DNA of 64,000 bases from an uncultured Lachnospiraceae bacterium (GCA_910587955.1 CAJUNN010000010.1:7721-71720); one strand, 5' to 3'; counted from the first letter of the stretch, positions 8,224 through 17,167 are shown. A program made the numbers and translations. The notes: generated by a model not told the origin, from the letters alone.

Positions 8224-9087
8224 TCACTGTTTTTGCTTTCTCACAAAGGAAATCATAGACATGGCTGCCTTCGCACCCTCCCCCACGGCTGCGGAAATCT
8301 GCAGAAGTCCTCCCGTACAGTCGCCCGCTGCATACAGTCCCGGAATGTTGGTCTCCATTTCCTGGTTGATCTGAATACTGGCCCCTTCTGTCAGTGCCCC
8401 GATTTTCCGGGCCAGATCTACGGCTCCCGCACTCCCGAGAGCCACAAAAACCCCCTCCAGCTTCAAAGAAGTTCCGTCCGCAAAGGACACGCCCTCCACC
8501 CGGTCTGTCCCTTCAATCCCTGCCAGGGGTGTCTCTATCACCTGCACCCCTTCCGGGACTGTAGCCTGCAGTTCCAGTCCGTTGGTCAGAAGCACCGCCG
8601 AATTTACGACTGAAAGAAGCTCTCCCAGCTCATGAACGGCATACTCCTCATTTCCCAAAACCGCCACATCCCGTCCCCGGTAGAAAAAAGCATCGCAGAC
8701 GGCGCAATAGCTCACGCCGCGCCCCTCCAATTCCCGGATTCCGGCAATCTTTGTGCTCTTCCGGGCGCTTCCCGTAGCCAAAAGCACAGTCCGCGCTTCG
8801 TAGGAGCTCTCTTTTCCTTCCAAACGGAAGTGTCCGTCCCAGGAGATATGGAAAATCTCGTCCTCCGCAAGCTCCACACCCAGATTGCGGGCCTGGGTCT
8901 TCGTATTCTCTACCAATTCACAGCCGGAAACCGGCTCTGCCATTCCAAAATAATTTTCAATCCGGTGAGCCTTCTCCAAAGCGCCCCGGTCCTTTCCAAT
9001 CACAAGGGTGGAAAGGTTTGCCCTGCTGGTATAGAGAGCAGCCGACAATCCTGCCGGTCCGCTCCCCACAATTACTGCATCATACAT
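8224..9087 (-). CDS. Thioredoxin reductase-like flavoprotein without NADPH-binding motifs (candidate ferredoxin-dependent type)
   Basis: 287 residues with the FAD motif GSGPAG near residue 8, the redox pair CAVC (C128, C131) and the second FAD block GLYAAGDCTGG. At the place of the NADPH GxGxxA motif it reads GNEEYA (145-150), and the HRRxxxR motif is absent (about 165-172 reads LLTNGLEL). Clostridial ferredoxin-dependent flavin thioredoxin reductases show exactly these losses, so ferredoxin as donor is a reasonable inference. It sits 12 bases from thioredoxin and next to a hydrogenase and Rnf, all ferredoxin users. A plain TrxB misdrawn by eye is the alternative. Confidence 0.85.
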   Translation of the reverse strand: MYDAVIVGSGPAGLSAALYTSRANLSTLVIGKDRGALEKAHRIENYFGMAEPVSGCELVENTKTQARNLGVELAEDEIFHISWDGHFRLEGKESSYEARTVLLATGSARKSTKIAGIRELEGRGVSYCAVCDAFFYRGRDVAVLGNEEYAVHELGELLSVVNSAVLLTNGLELQATVPEGVQVIETPLAGIEGTDRVEGVSFADGTSLKLEGVFVALGSAGAVDLARKIGALTEGASIQINQEMETNIPGLYAAGDCTGGLLQISAAVGEGAKAAMSMISFVRKQKQ

Positions 9088-9099
9088 AGCCGTCCGCTC

Positions 9100-9411
9100 C
9101 TACGCTCCAATCATTTCTTTTAAAGTTTCTTTGGACTGGAGACCCACCGCACTGGCTGCCACCTTCCCCTCCTGAAACAACAGCAGGGTCGGAATGTTCA
9201 TCACCCCGTACTGCTGTGCAATCCGCGCGCACTCTTCTACATCCAGCTTGGCAAATTTCACCCCGGAAACCTCTGCCGCCAGCTCGTCGATGATAGGTGC
9301 CTGCATTCTGCAGGGTCCGCACCAGGTAGCCCAGAAATCCACCAGTACAGGGATCTGGGACTTTAATACTTCTGCTTCAAAATTCTGTTCGGTAATGTGT
9401 GTCACTTCCAT
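9100..9411 (-). CDS. trxA: Thioredoxin
   Basis: 103 residues with the active site WCGPC (C31, C34), VDFWATW before it and the cis-Pro block MNIPTLLLF. The length is that of a classical thioredoxin. It is followed after 12 bases by the thioredoxin reductase gene, forming a reductant pair. A clear AAAGGAG ribosome site precedes the ATG. It lies 47 bases after apbE. Confidence 0.95.
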   Translation of the reverse strand: MEVTHITEQNFEAEVLKSQIPVLVDFWATWCGPCRMQAPIIDELAAEVSGVKFAKLDVEECARIAQQYGVMNIPTLLLFQEGKVAASAVGLQSKETLKEMIGA

Positions 9412-9458
9412 TTTTTCATTCTCCTTTCCGATTCTATTGTTTCCTCTTTTCTTACAAT

Positions 9459-10502
9459 CTATGAACGGCTTCCGTCTCCATGCAGAACCGAATACCCGGC
9501 TTCCCCACGGAAACTGCTTTCCAATCCCTCCGTAACAAAGATCTCTCCGTTCTTTCCAATCAAAATCATATCAAAAGCGTCCCGGTGTTCCCGCCAGTAG
9601 GAAAAAGCTCCCTCACAGTCCATCAGATAAAGAGCCGTAGACAAGGCATCCGCCAGCGTCCCGTCCTCCGACACCACCGTCACCGATGCCAGATCCCCGT
9701 CTGCCGGGTATCCGGTTCCCGGATTCACAATATGGATGTATGTCTCCCCGTCTTCCTCAAAATAGCGCTCGTATCCGCCGGAAGTAATAACCGCCTGATC
9801 CTCTGCTTCCAGGACCGCCAGGATCTCTCCCCGGCCGTTTTGGGGATCCCGGATTCCGACCCTCCACTTCCTCCCGTCGGGCCGCAGCCCCAGGGTCTGC
9901 ACGTTTCCCCCCAGAGATACAATCCCGGAAGTAATCCCGTATTCCCGAAAGATGTCCATTACCCGGCCGGAGGCATAGCCCTTGGCGATTCCTCCCAAGT
10001 CCATCTGCTGTCCCTCCCCCAGCTGCAGGAAAGCTCCTTCAAGACGTACCCGGCCGGCATCTGCCAGAGGAAGGACTTCCTCTATCTCCTCCCGGGGCGG
10101 CACATGATAATTCCTATCAGGAAAACCCCAGAGCTCCATCAAGGGATACACGGTGAAATCAAAGAGGCCCCCTGTATCAAGGTAAATTTCCCGGGCTCTC
10201 CCAAGAAGTATCCTGGTATCTTCGGAAATTTCCCCCTCTCCCTCCCGGTTTATCCTGGAAATTTCACTGGAAGCATTTCCGGCGGACCAAAGGGCGTCCA
10301 GACGCTCCACCTCTTTGACGGCTGCTTCCACGGCTTCTTCTGCGTTTTCCCCGTATGCCGTAAAATCCATCACCGTGTCCATAGCAAAAATCTGTCTGGT
10401 ACAGGAAGCATTCTCCTTTTTTTTTCTGCCAGACAGACCGCAGCCGATCACCAGCATCAAAAATACGGCCCCCAGCCCTCCCAGCAATATCCTTCTTCTC
10501 AT
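9459..10502 (-). CDS. apbE: FMN transferase ApbE lipoprotein (flavinylates Rnf subunits)
   Basis: A lipoprotein signal (RRRILLGGLG, lipobox LVIGC) opens a 347-residue ApbE protein. Family blocks are FAMDTVMDF, the LDLGGIAKGYA-like segment (MDLGGIAKGYA), SLGGN and the late block HIVNPGTGYP. ApbE moves FMN from FAD onto Thr/Ser of RnfD and RnfG outside the membrane, and its place directly after rnfB (start two bases past the stop) fits. The ATG at 10502 is chosen for the signal peptide; its ribosome site is weak, suggesting translational coupling. An in-frame ATG at 10547 overlaps rnfB. Confidence 0.92.
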   Translation of the reverse strand: MRRRILLGGLGAVFLMLVIGCGLSGRKKKENASCTRQIFAMDTVMDFTAYGENAEEAVEAAVKEVERLDALWSAGNASSEISRINREGEGEISEDTRILLGRAREIYLDTGGLFDFTVYPLMELWGFPDRNYHVPPREEIEEVLPLADAGRVRLEGAFLQLGEGQQMDLGGIAKGYASGRVMDIFREYGITSGIVSLGGNVQTLGLRPDGRKWRVGIRDPQNGRGEILAVLEAEDQAVITSGGYERYFEEDGETYIHIVNPGTGYPADGDLASVTVVSEDGTLADALSTALYLMDCEGAFSYWREHRDAFDMILIGKNGEIFVTEGLESSFRGEAGYSVLHGDGSRS

Positions 10503-10504
10503 AT

Positions 10505-11293
10505 CTATATGCCGGAAATTACATGCACCGGACACTTTTCCATACATGTTCCGCAGCCTGTACAGAGCGCTCCGTCTATGCGGGCCAGATTGTTCTCTAC
10601 GAGGATCGCCCCATGCTCACACTGCTTCTCGCAAATGCGGCAGCCCAAGCATCCGGCACTGCAAACCTTCTTCACCTCCGGCCCCCGGTCCCGATTAGAA
10701 CAGCGGACCGCCAGCTTCTGATCTGCAGGCACCAGTTCAATCAGCTGCTTAGGGCAGACAGCCGCGCACCGGCCGCAGCCCGTACATTTCTCCGGATCCG
10801 CAAAAGCCACTCCGTCTTTCACCCGGATCGCGTCAAAAGCACAGGCTTCTACGCAGGATCCGAAGCCCAGACAGCCGTAATCGCATTCCCATAAGGACAG
10901 ACCGGACAAAACTGCCGCCCGGCAGTCCCGGATTCCCGTATAGCTGCATTTGGGGGAGGTCTTATCGCAGGTTCCGGCACACTTTACCAAAGCAACCCGC
11001 CGCAGGGTCTCCCCCGCATCTACCCCCATAATAGCGCCAATCTCCTCCACTGCCTGGCTGCTGCACACGGGACAGACAGTTATCTCCGCCTCTCCGTTTA
11101 CAATGGCCGCAGCCACCGCGTCACAGCCTGCATAGCCGCAGCCGCCGCAGTTATTTCCGGGAAGGCTGGCACGCACGGCCGCCTCCCGTTCATCCGCTTC
11201 CACATAAAATTTTTTCCCTGCGGCAACCAGAGCTGCGCCAATCAAAAGTCCCACAACGCCTACCACGAAGGTGGCAATGATAATTTCCTGCAT
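10505..11293 (-). CDS. rnfB: Rnf complex subunit B, polyferredoxin
   Basis: 262 residues: an N-terminal membrane helix (about 4-28), the Fe-S domain with NCGGCGYAGC, and four ferredoxin-type Cys clusters in the C-terminal half (including CTGCGRC and CTGCGTC). RnfB is the entry point for electrons from reduced ferredoxin on the cytoplasmic face. The extra clusters compared with the proteobacterial protein match clostridial RnfB. Gene order C-DG-E-A-B is that of other clostridial rnf operons. Confidence 0.95.
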   Translation of the reverse strand: MQEIIIATFVVGVVGLLIGAALVAAGKKFYVEADEREAAVRASLPGNNCGGCGYAGCDAVAAAIVNGEAEITVCPVCSSQAVEEIGAIMGVDAGETLRRVALVKCAGTCDKTSPKCSYTGIRDCRAAVLSGLSLWECDYGCLGFGSCVEACAFDAIRVKDGVAFADPEKCTGCGRCAAVCPKQLIELVPADQKLAVRCSNRDRGPEVKKVCSAGCLGCRICEKQCEHGAILVENNLARIDGALCTGCGTCMEKCPVHVISGI

Positions 11294-11308
11294 GCTTTCT
11301 TTTCCTCC

Positions 11309-11884
11309 CTATGACAAACCGCCGAAGCCCATAAAAGCAATGGCCATCAGCACCGCGCACAGCAGCACGATGGGGGCTCCCCGCAAAGGAGCCGGAACAG
11401 CCTCCTCGTCGATCCGCTCCCGGATGCCAGCCAGCAGCACAATGGCTATGGTGTAGCCCAGGGCCGTACCGAATCCGGCCAGCACGCTTTCCAGAAGCCC
11501 GAAACTGTTCTGTACATTTGTCAGCGCCACTCCCAGCACCGCGCAGTTGGTGGTAATGAGAGGCAGGTAAATCCCAAGCGCCTGATAGACAGCCCGGGAT
11601 GTCTTCTTCAAAAACATCTCCACCATCTGCACCAGGGCTGCAATTACCAGAATAAACACAATGGTCTTCAGGTATGTCAGGTTTAAGGGAACCAGTACAT
11701 AGTCATAGAGAAGGCTTGCCACCGCAGAGGAAATGGTAATTACAAAAATCACTGCGCCGCCCAGGCTTGCAGAAGTCTTAATCTGCCTGGAAACACCCAG
11801 GAAGGAGCAAATCCCAAGAAACTGGCTTAAAACTACATTGTTAATCAAAGCGGTGGAAATAATGATCAAAAGCAGAGATGACAT
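11309..11884 (-). CDS. rnfA: Rnf complex subunit A, integral membrane protein
   Basis: 191 residues, six predicted membrane helices, beginning LLLIIISTALINNVVLSQFLGICSF-like and containing NCAVLGVAL in the second half. RnfA and RnfE are inverted homologues that hold the Fe-S centre between them and form part of the ion path. It starts three bases after the rnfE stop behind GGGGAGG. Confidence 0.95.
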   Translation of the reverse strand: MSSLLLIIISTALINNVVLSQFLGICSFLGVSRQIKTSASLGGAVIFVITISSAVASLLYDYVLVPLNLTYLKTIVFILVIAALVQMVEMFLKKTSRAVYQALGIYLPLITTNCAVLGVALTNVQNSFGLLESVLAGFGTALGYTIAIVLLAGIRERIDEEAVPAPLRGAPIVLLCAVLMAIAFMGFGGLS

Positions 11885-11887
11885 ATT

Positions 11888-12562
11888 TTATTCCTCCCCT
11901 TTCTCCGTATGACAGGTTTTTTGGCAGACAGCGCAGCAGCCGTCACAGCCCTCCACCAGATCATTGGCTCTGGTCTTGACGCTGAACGCATTGAGGATCA
12001 TAATCAGAACGGCCAGAACCAGGAAGGCTCCCGGCGCTTTTACAAAAATTGCAATGGGAACAAAGAAATCCGGGGCCGCCGGGAAGCCGAAGACCGTTCC
12101 CGCCCCCAGGAACTCCCGCACCAGCCCAATTACAGTCAGAGCTATGGTAAACCCCGCCCCCATGCCCACGCCGTCCATGGCAGATAAAAGAGGAGGATTC
12201 TTGGAAGCGTAGGCTTCCGCCCGTCCCAGGATAATGCAGTTCACCACAATCAGGGGAATGTAAATGCCAAGGGAAGCGTACAAAGCCGGCACATAAGCCT
12301 CCGTCAAAAGCTCCACAACCGTCACAAACGAAGCCACAATCACAATGTAGGCCGGAAGGCGCACCTGATCGGGGATGACATTGCGCATAAGGGAGATGAC
12401 CAGATTGGACACCACCAGCACCGCCAGGGTGGAGACGCCCATGCCGAAGCCGTTCACGGCCGAAGTTGTCACCGCCAGGGTGGGGCACATGCCCAGCATC
12501 AGGACCATGACCGGGTTCTCCTTTAAAATACCGTTATAAATGCGTTCCATACATGATTTCAT
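11888..12562 (-). CDS. rnfE: Rnf complex subunit E, integral membrane protein
   Basis: 224 residues, about six helices, with GMCPTLAVTTSA near the N-terminus and NCIILGRAEAYA in the middle, typical of RnfE/NqrD. The C-terminal tail is unusual in appearance: CDGCCAVCQKTC within the last 25 residues, five cysteines that could bind a metal or cluster. Whether this tail is common in close relatives was not testable here. The ribosome site is weak (AAGGGGG). Confidence 0.94.
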   Translation of the reverse strand: MKSCMERIYNGILKENPVMVLMLGMCPTLAVTTSAVNGFGMGVSTLAVLVVSNLVISLMRNVIPDQVRLPAYIVIVASFVTVVELLTEAYVPALYASLGIYIPLIVVNCIILGRAEAYASKNPPLLSAMDGVGMGAGFTIALTVIGLVREFLGAGTVFGFPAAPDFFVPIAIFVKAPGAFLVLAVLIMILNAFSVKTRANDLVEGCDGCCAVCQKTCHTEKGEE

Positions 12563-12574
12563 CTTTCGGCCCCC

Positions 12575-14113
12575 TTACTGAAAATTCGCTGCAAAGAAAT
12601 CCAGGGCAGCGTTGACTGCGTTTACCACCGCCTGAGAGGAAGTGGAGGCACCGGACACCGTATCAATCTCATTCTCCAAGGAGGAGGTCCCGGACCTGTT
12701 CAGGGAAAACCGTTCTGTTTTTACCCCGGCAAACTGCCCCTGGAATGCCTCTTCTTTGCAAAGCATTCCCATGCCCGCCGTCTCATTGATCTCCGTAAAG
12801 GCAATGCCGTTTATGGTTCCGTCCGCCGAAAAGCCTACGGACAGGGTAATCATACCCTCAAACCCGTCGCCGCTTCCGGCACTGATCACATAACCCGCCA
12901 CATTTCCTGCGGCATCTTTTCCGATTACGGCTTCGTGGATATAAGCTTTCCCGAAATCCGTGCCGTAGACACCGCCGTCCAGATCCGCAATCACCTGATC
13001 TGCCCTGCTGTCATTGGTAAATTCCACGGCTCCCGGACAAACCTCCTGATAGGAAGCCGCCTTGGCCGCCTGCTTCTGCTGTGCAATCCGCTCCTTTGTC
13101 ATCTCATAAACACTGCTTAAGCACATTCCCGCTATCAGGGTAATGGCGCAGAGTATCAGAGCCGGCTTGGGTATTCCCTTCTTCCCCTTGGTGTCTTTTT
13201 TTAGCCCGTAGGGAAGCGGGACGGAAATTTCGTCAATCAGGGGCACGGTCATATTGGCAATGATAATGGCATAGCTTGCCGAGTCCGGAGCGCTTCCAAA
13301 CACCCGGAACACGCCGCAGAGAATACCGATCAAGATTCCGAAAACCAGCTGACCCGCGGATGTGACCGGGCTGGTCACCGGATCCGTCGCCATAAAGATA
13401 GCTCCCATCATCACGCCGCCTGCGGCCAGGTGCACCAGGATAAATTCCGGGTCGAAGCCCTGTCCGCCGAACAAAGCAATAAAAGCGGAAAAGGAGATCA
13501 CAACCGCCGCCGGAATTTCAAAGGTAATGGCATCCACCGCCCACAGATACAGCCCGCCCAGGCACAGAGCCAGGATCGAACCGCCGATGACACCGTTTCC
13601 GTAACCTATGAATACTTCAACGGCATCCACCGTTCCCCCGGACGCCAGGGTTTCCAGAGGCGTAGCCGCACTGACTCCGTCCACGGAAAAGTCAGCTACC
13701 ACCCCGCTGAAAGAAATGAGCAGGAAACATCTTCCCGCCAGGGCCGGATTCATAAAATTATGCCCCAGGCCTCCGAAGAAACATTTGACAAAAAGAATGG
13801 CAAAAAAGCTTCCCGCCAAGGGAACATACAGGGGAACCTGGGCCGGAAGGCACAAAGCCAGCAGAAGTCCCGTCACCACGGCACTTCCGTCTTTCCAGGT
13901 ATCCGGCCTTTTTGCTATGTAATCAAACACGGCTTCCGTCAAAACCGCCGAGAGCACGGAAACTGCCAGAACCAGAAGCGCAGACTCCCCGTACCGGTAA
14001 ATTCCGAAACCGGCGGCCGGCAGCAGGGCGCAGATCACCTGGCGCATAACCTTCCCCGTAGTCAGCCTGCTTCTGGCGTGCGGACTGGACGAAACATGGT
14101 ATAATTTGCTCAT
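12575..14113 (-). CDS. Fused Rnf subunits D and G in one polypeptide
   Basis: A single 512-residue reading frame. Residues 1 to about 310 are RnfD (ten-helix type), with the FMN acceptor segment SAATPLE where T151 would carry FMN. After a short Lys/Gly linker (KKDTKGKKG) a new membrane helix starts near 320 and residues 320-512 are RnfG, ending with SGASTSS. In most organisms rnfD and rnfG are separate genes. The RnfG acceptor position is S490 where Thr is usual. A sequencing slip at the T-run near 13196-13201 could fake a fusion, but no stop or start codon is seen at the join. ApbE would flavinylate both halves. Confidence 0.92.
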   Translation of the reverse strand: MSKLYHVSSSPHARSRLTTGKVMRQVICALLPAAGFGIYRYGESALLVLAVSVLSAVLTEAVFDYIAKRPDTWKDGSAVVTGLLLALCLPAQVPLYVPLAGSFFAILFVKCFFGGLGHNFMNPALAGRCFLLISFSGVVADFSVDGVSAATPLETLASGGTVDAVEVFIGYGNGVIGGSILALCLGGLYLWAVDAITFEIPAAVVISFSAFIALFGGQGFDPEFILVHLAAGGVMMGAIFMATDPVTSPVTSAGQLVFGILIGILCGVFRVFGSAPDSASYAIIIANMTVPLIDEISVPLPYGLKKDTKGKKGIPKPALILCAITLIAGMCLSSVYEMTKERIAQQKQAAKAASYQEVCPGAVEFTNDSRADQVIADLDGGVYGTDFGKAYIHEAVIGKDAAGNVAGYVISAGSGDGFEGMITLSVGFSADGTINGIAFTEINETAGMGMLCKEEAFQGQFAGVKTERFSLNRSGTSSLENEIDTVSGASTSSQAVVNAVNAALDFFAANFQ

Positions 14114-14126
14114 TTGTCTTATCCCC

Positions 14127-15467
14127 CTACTTTCTCTTTGCCGCCATAATCTCAGCCTTGGCCTGCTTGAAAAGCTGCATCAGCGGCCGTTTGGCAGGAC
14201 AGATATAGGTACAGGATCCGCAGGCAATACACTCCAGACCGTAAAGCTTCTTCTCGTAGCGTCCGTAATCTTTGCGCTCTGCAGCCTGGGCCATCATCTG
14301 CGGCGTCAGGCCCAGAGGGCAGACCTGGTTGCACCGGCCGCACCGGAGGCAGCTGGTCTTTTGCTTCTCGCCCAAAGCCGCCTCATCCAGGGTGAGAACC
14401 GTAAGGGCATTGTTGTTTTTGCAGATGGGAACTTGAAGGGAAGACAAGGCAAGTCCCATCATGGGCCCGCCGCAGATTAATTTCTGCACGTCCGCTCCCT
14501 TCCGGAAACCGCCCGCCGCCTGCAGAACCTCCGAAAAGCTGGTTCCTATGCGCACCATCAGGTTGCAGGGCCGTTCTACCCCGTCTCCGGACACCGTAAA
14601 GCCCCGCTCCATCAAGGGCTCCGACTTGCAGACTGCACGGTAAATCGCCCGCACGGTAGCCACATTATCTACTACGCAGCCTACATCCGCAGGGAGCATT
14701 CCCAGTTTCAAATGTTTTCCCGCCACCACGCTTAAGACGGCCCGCTCGCCGCCCTGGGGATACTTGGTGCGAACCGCCTGGACCCGCACCTTCTCTTCTC
14801 CCCGGCAGGCCTCTTCCATGGCCCGTATGGCTTCCGGTTTGTTTTCTTCAATGATTACCACGCCCTCCGCCTTAGGAAACAGGCGCAGCATGATCTTGAG
14901 GCCTTTCACAATCTCTTGCGCCTGGGTGCGCATGAGCTGATCGTCGCAGGTGATATAGGGCTCACACTCGGCTCCGTTGGCAATCACATAGCGGATAGCT
15001 TCCGCGTTCTTGGGCGCCAGTTTTACATGTGTGGGGAAGCCCGCCCCGCCAAGGCCGATAATGCCCGCCGCTTTTACCCGGTCCAGAATCTCCCGTCCGG
15101 TGAGGGAAGCCTCGTCCGTCTCGTTTCCCACACCCTCCGCCATGGTATAGGCACCGTCGTTTTCTATCACAATACAGGGTGCGGCAGTTCCGGCAACCGT
15201 CCGCCGGTTCTCCACTCCCTTGACCTTTCCGGAACAGGAGCTGGCAATATTGGCAGATACAAATCCGTCTGCTTCGGCTATGATCTGCCCCGCAAGAACC
15301 GTATCCCCCTTCTGCACCAGGGGCCTGGCCGGCTTTCCAATATGCTGGTTCAGCGGAAATACCAGATCGCCTTTGGGTAAATATGTACTATACGGAACAT
15401 TTCTCGCATATTCTTTGCCGTCAGCCGGATGTACGCCGCCTCTGAATGTTTTCTGGAATATGGGCAC
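14127..15467 (-). CDS. rnfC: Rnf complex subunit C, NADH-binding subunit
   Basis: 446 residues: an N-terminal RnfC barrel domain (FRGGVHP), the NADH/FMN-binding region with GLGGAGFPTHVK (about 165-176), a SLBB segment, and two [4Fe-4S] motifs (CLRCGRCNQVCP and CIACGSCTYICP). It delivers electrons to NAD+. The start is a GTG at 15467 with AGGGGG eight bases upstream. It is the first gene of the Rnf run; the upstream 100 bases are AT-rich and likely hold the promoter, but no clear pair of boxes was found. Confidence 0.94.
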   Translation of the reverse strand: MPIFQKTFRGGVHPADGKEYARNVPYSTYLPKGDLVFPLNQHIGKPARPLVQKGDTVLAGQIIAEADGFVSANIASSCSGKVKGVENRRTVAGTAAPCIVIENDGAYTMAEGVGNETDEASLTGREILDRVKAAGIIGLGGAGFPTHVKLAPKNAEAIRYVIANGAECEPYITCDDQLMRTQAQEIVKGLKIMLRLFPKAEGVVIIEENKPEAIRAMEEACRGEEKVRVQAVRTKYPQGGERAVLSVVAGKHLKLGMLPADVGCVVDNVATVRAIYRAVCKSEPLMERGFTVSGDGVERPCNLMVRIGTSFSEVLQAAGGFRKGADVQKLICGGPMMGLALSSLQVPICKNNNALTVLTLDEAALGEKQKTSCLRCGRCNQVCPLGLTPQMMAQAAERKDYGRYEKKLYGLECIACGSCTYICPAKRPLMQLFKQAKAEIMAAKRK

Positions 15468-15569
15468 TCCCTCGTCCCCCTCTCTTGCAACATAAGTTTT
15501 CTGTCTGTTTACTACTTTACCACATTTATTTGAAAAAATCTATGAGATTTTATTTATCTGTTTCCATAT

Positions 15570-15618
15570 ATAAGCGGACGGCGAAAGGGGGATGTCCTCC
15601 CTTTCGCCGTCCGCTTAT
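15570..15618 (-). terminator. 20-bp perfect hairpin after the ABC importer operon
   Basis: Arms at 15570-15589 and 15599-15618 (ATAAGCGGACGGCGAAAGGG and its complement) with a 9-base loop. It overlaps the stop codon of the last importer gene and lies between it and rnfC. There is no U-run after it, so it may be an intrinsic terminator of weak type, a 3'-end stabiliser, or both. Confidence 0.55.
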
Positions 15619-16220
15619 ACATCCAGATCGCACACCCGCGTGCAGACCCGTTCTAAAAGCTCCCTGCTGTGGCTCACCGCCAGAAGCCCGATTCCCCTTT
15701 GTTCCACCTCCTGCACCAGGAAGCTCCAGATCTGGCTCTGGGTTATCAGATCCAGCATGGTGCTGATCTCGTCTGCCAGAAGAAAGCGGGTCCGCTCTCC
15801 CAGAGCCCGGGCAATGCAGAACCGCTGCATTTCACCCCCGGAGATCTCTCCGGGATACCGGTTCAGCCAGTCCGGTTCAATTCCCAGCCCTTCTATGACC
15901 CGCGGCTCAATGCCGTCCCCTTCCGCCAGCACCTCCCGCATTTTCAGCCTGGGATTGACCGCCTGCTCCGGGTGCTGCCAAATCATCTGCACCGGGCAGT
16001 ATCTTCCGAAAGAAGACAAGGGGCGTCCGTCCAGAAGCACTTCCCCGTCATCCGGCTTCTCGTAGCCGGCCAGGATTTTACAGAACGTGGTCTTTCCGAA
16101 GCCACTGGGCGCAATCAGGCCTACCCGCTCCTCCCGGGTCATTTTCAAATGAAAATCTTCTAATATCTGCCGACTTTCTTTTCCGTACCGGAAGGAAATG
16201 TGTTTTGCCTCTAATACCAT
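15615..16220 (-). CDS. ABC importer ATPase, DppF/NikE-like
   Basis: 201 residues from the ATG at 16220 (AGGAGAAAAG site). It has a Walker A of unusual form (APSGFGKT, Ala in place of the first Gly), Q-loop MIWQHP, signature ISGGEMQR, Walker B FLLADE and H-loop SHSRE. Length is short compared with the usual 260-320, lacking the oligopeptide C-terminal extension. It pairs with the ATPase encoded just upstream and powers the importer. Substrate is undetermined, peptide or nickel. Confidence 0.85.
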   Translation of the reverse strand: MVLEAKHISFRYGKESRQILEDFHLKMTREERVGLIAPSGFGKTTFCKILAGYEKPDDGEVLLDGRPLSSFGRYCPVQMIWQHPEQAVNPRLKMREVLAEGDGIEPRVIEGLGIEPDWLNRYPGEISGGEMQRFCIARALGERTRFLLADEISTMLDLITQSQIWSFLVQEVEQRGIGLLAVSHSRELLERVCTRVCDLDV

Positions 16221-16237
16221 ACTTTTCTCCTGTTCAA

Positions 16238-17167
16238 CTATACCGCATGCAGGCAGCGGACCCTGCCGCCGCGGAGTTCCCGGAAGGGAATTTCTCCCCG
16301 GCACTGCTCCGTGCACTGTGTGCACCGCGGAGCAAAGGGACATCCCTCCGGCATTTCTTTTACATAGGGCTGAGTCCCCGGTATAAACCGGAACCCGTTC
16401 TGGGGCATGGCCTGCCAGAGGGCTTTGGAATAGGGATGACGCAGGGTTTCCTCCTGCCGGAAATCCGAGACGGGGGCGTCCTCCACGGTAGTTCCCGCAT
16501 AGAAAACCGCCACCCGGTCTGCCACAGCCAGGGCCTGTTCCAGATCGTGGGTGATAAGAAGCACCCCGGCTCCCCGGTCCGCCAGCTCCCGGAAATGCTC
16601 CATCACCCGGCGCACCATTTTTATATGAAGGCCGGGGGTAGGCTCATCCGCAATTACAAGCTTTGGCTCTCCCATCATGGCCGTGGACACCAGCACCCGG
16701 CGGTTCATCCCGCCGGACAGCTCAAAGGGATAGAGATCCTGTACTTCTTTTTTCAGATGATAGCCCTCGAAAATCCGGTCCAGCCTGGCCCTGGATGCAG
16801 GATCCTTTTTTCCTTTGCGGATCTGCGGCCCGATTTTCATTAAGGGATCCAGAAACGCCACGCTCTGGGGAACCAGCACAATCTCGTTCCCCCGAAGCCG
16901 TTCTTTTCTCTCCTGGGTCAGTTCTTCTCCTTGGTAAAGCATTTTCCCACCAAGAGCCGCGTTGTAGGGAAGAATCCCCAGGATTCCGTGAGCCAGCAGG
17001 CTTTTCCCGGAACCGCTGGAGCCTACCACCGCAACCATTTCCCCTTCATGGACCTTTACGTCCAGATCCCGGATAACCTCAAGAGTGGTCTTGGAAAATC
17101 CATGCGCATACTGATCAAAAGAGACCGACATGCCCTGTATTTCCAGTATTACCTGTTTTTCTTTCAT
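16238..17167 (-). CDS. ABC importer ATPase, DppD/OppD/NikD-like
   Basis: 309 residues: Walker A GSSGSGKS, signature LSGGMNRR, Walker B VIADEP, H-loop ITHD, then the C-terminal oligopeptide-transporter extension with a four-Cys set (CPFAPRCTQC, EQC and a later RC) typical of the [4Fe-4S]-binding tail in this family. It is the second gene before the end of the five-gene operon and starts 11 bases after the upstream permease. Nickel and peptide transporters of this family cannot be told apart from the ATPase alone. Confidence 0.9.
   Translation of the reverse strand: MKEKQVILEIQGMSVSFDQYAHGFSKTTLEVIRDLDVKVHEGEMVAVVGSSGSGKSLLAHGILGILPYNAALGGKMLYQGEELTQERKERLRGNEIVLVPQSVAFLDPLMKIGPQIRKGKKDPASRARLDRIFEGYHLKKEVQDLYPFELSGGMNRRVLVSTAMMGEPKLVIADEPTPGLHIKMVRRVMEHFRELADRGAGVLLITHDLEQALAVADRVAVFYAGTTVEDAPVSDFRQEETLRHPYSKALWQAMPQNGFRFIPGTQPYVKEMPEGCPFAPRCTQCTEQCRGEIPFRELRGGRVRCLHAV

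Noticed and set aside
15468..15560. Promoter of rnfC
   Set aside because: The AT-rich stretch offers a TAAAGT -10 candidate, but no convincing -35 partner; not listed as a feature.
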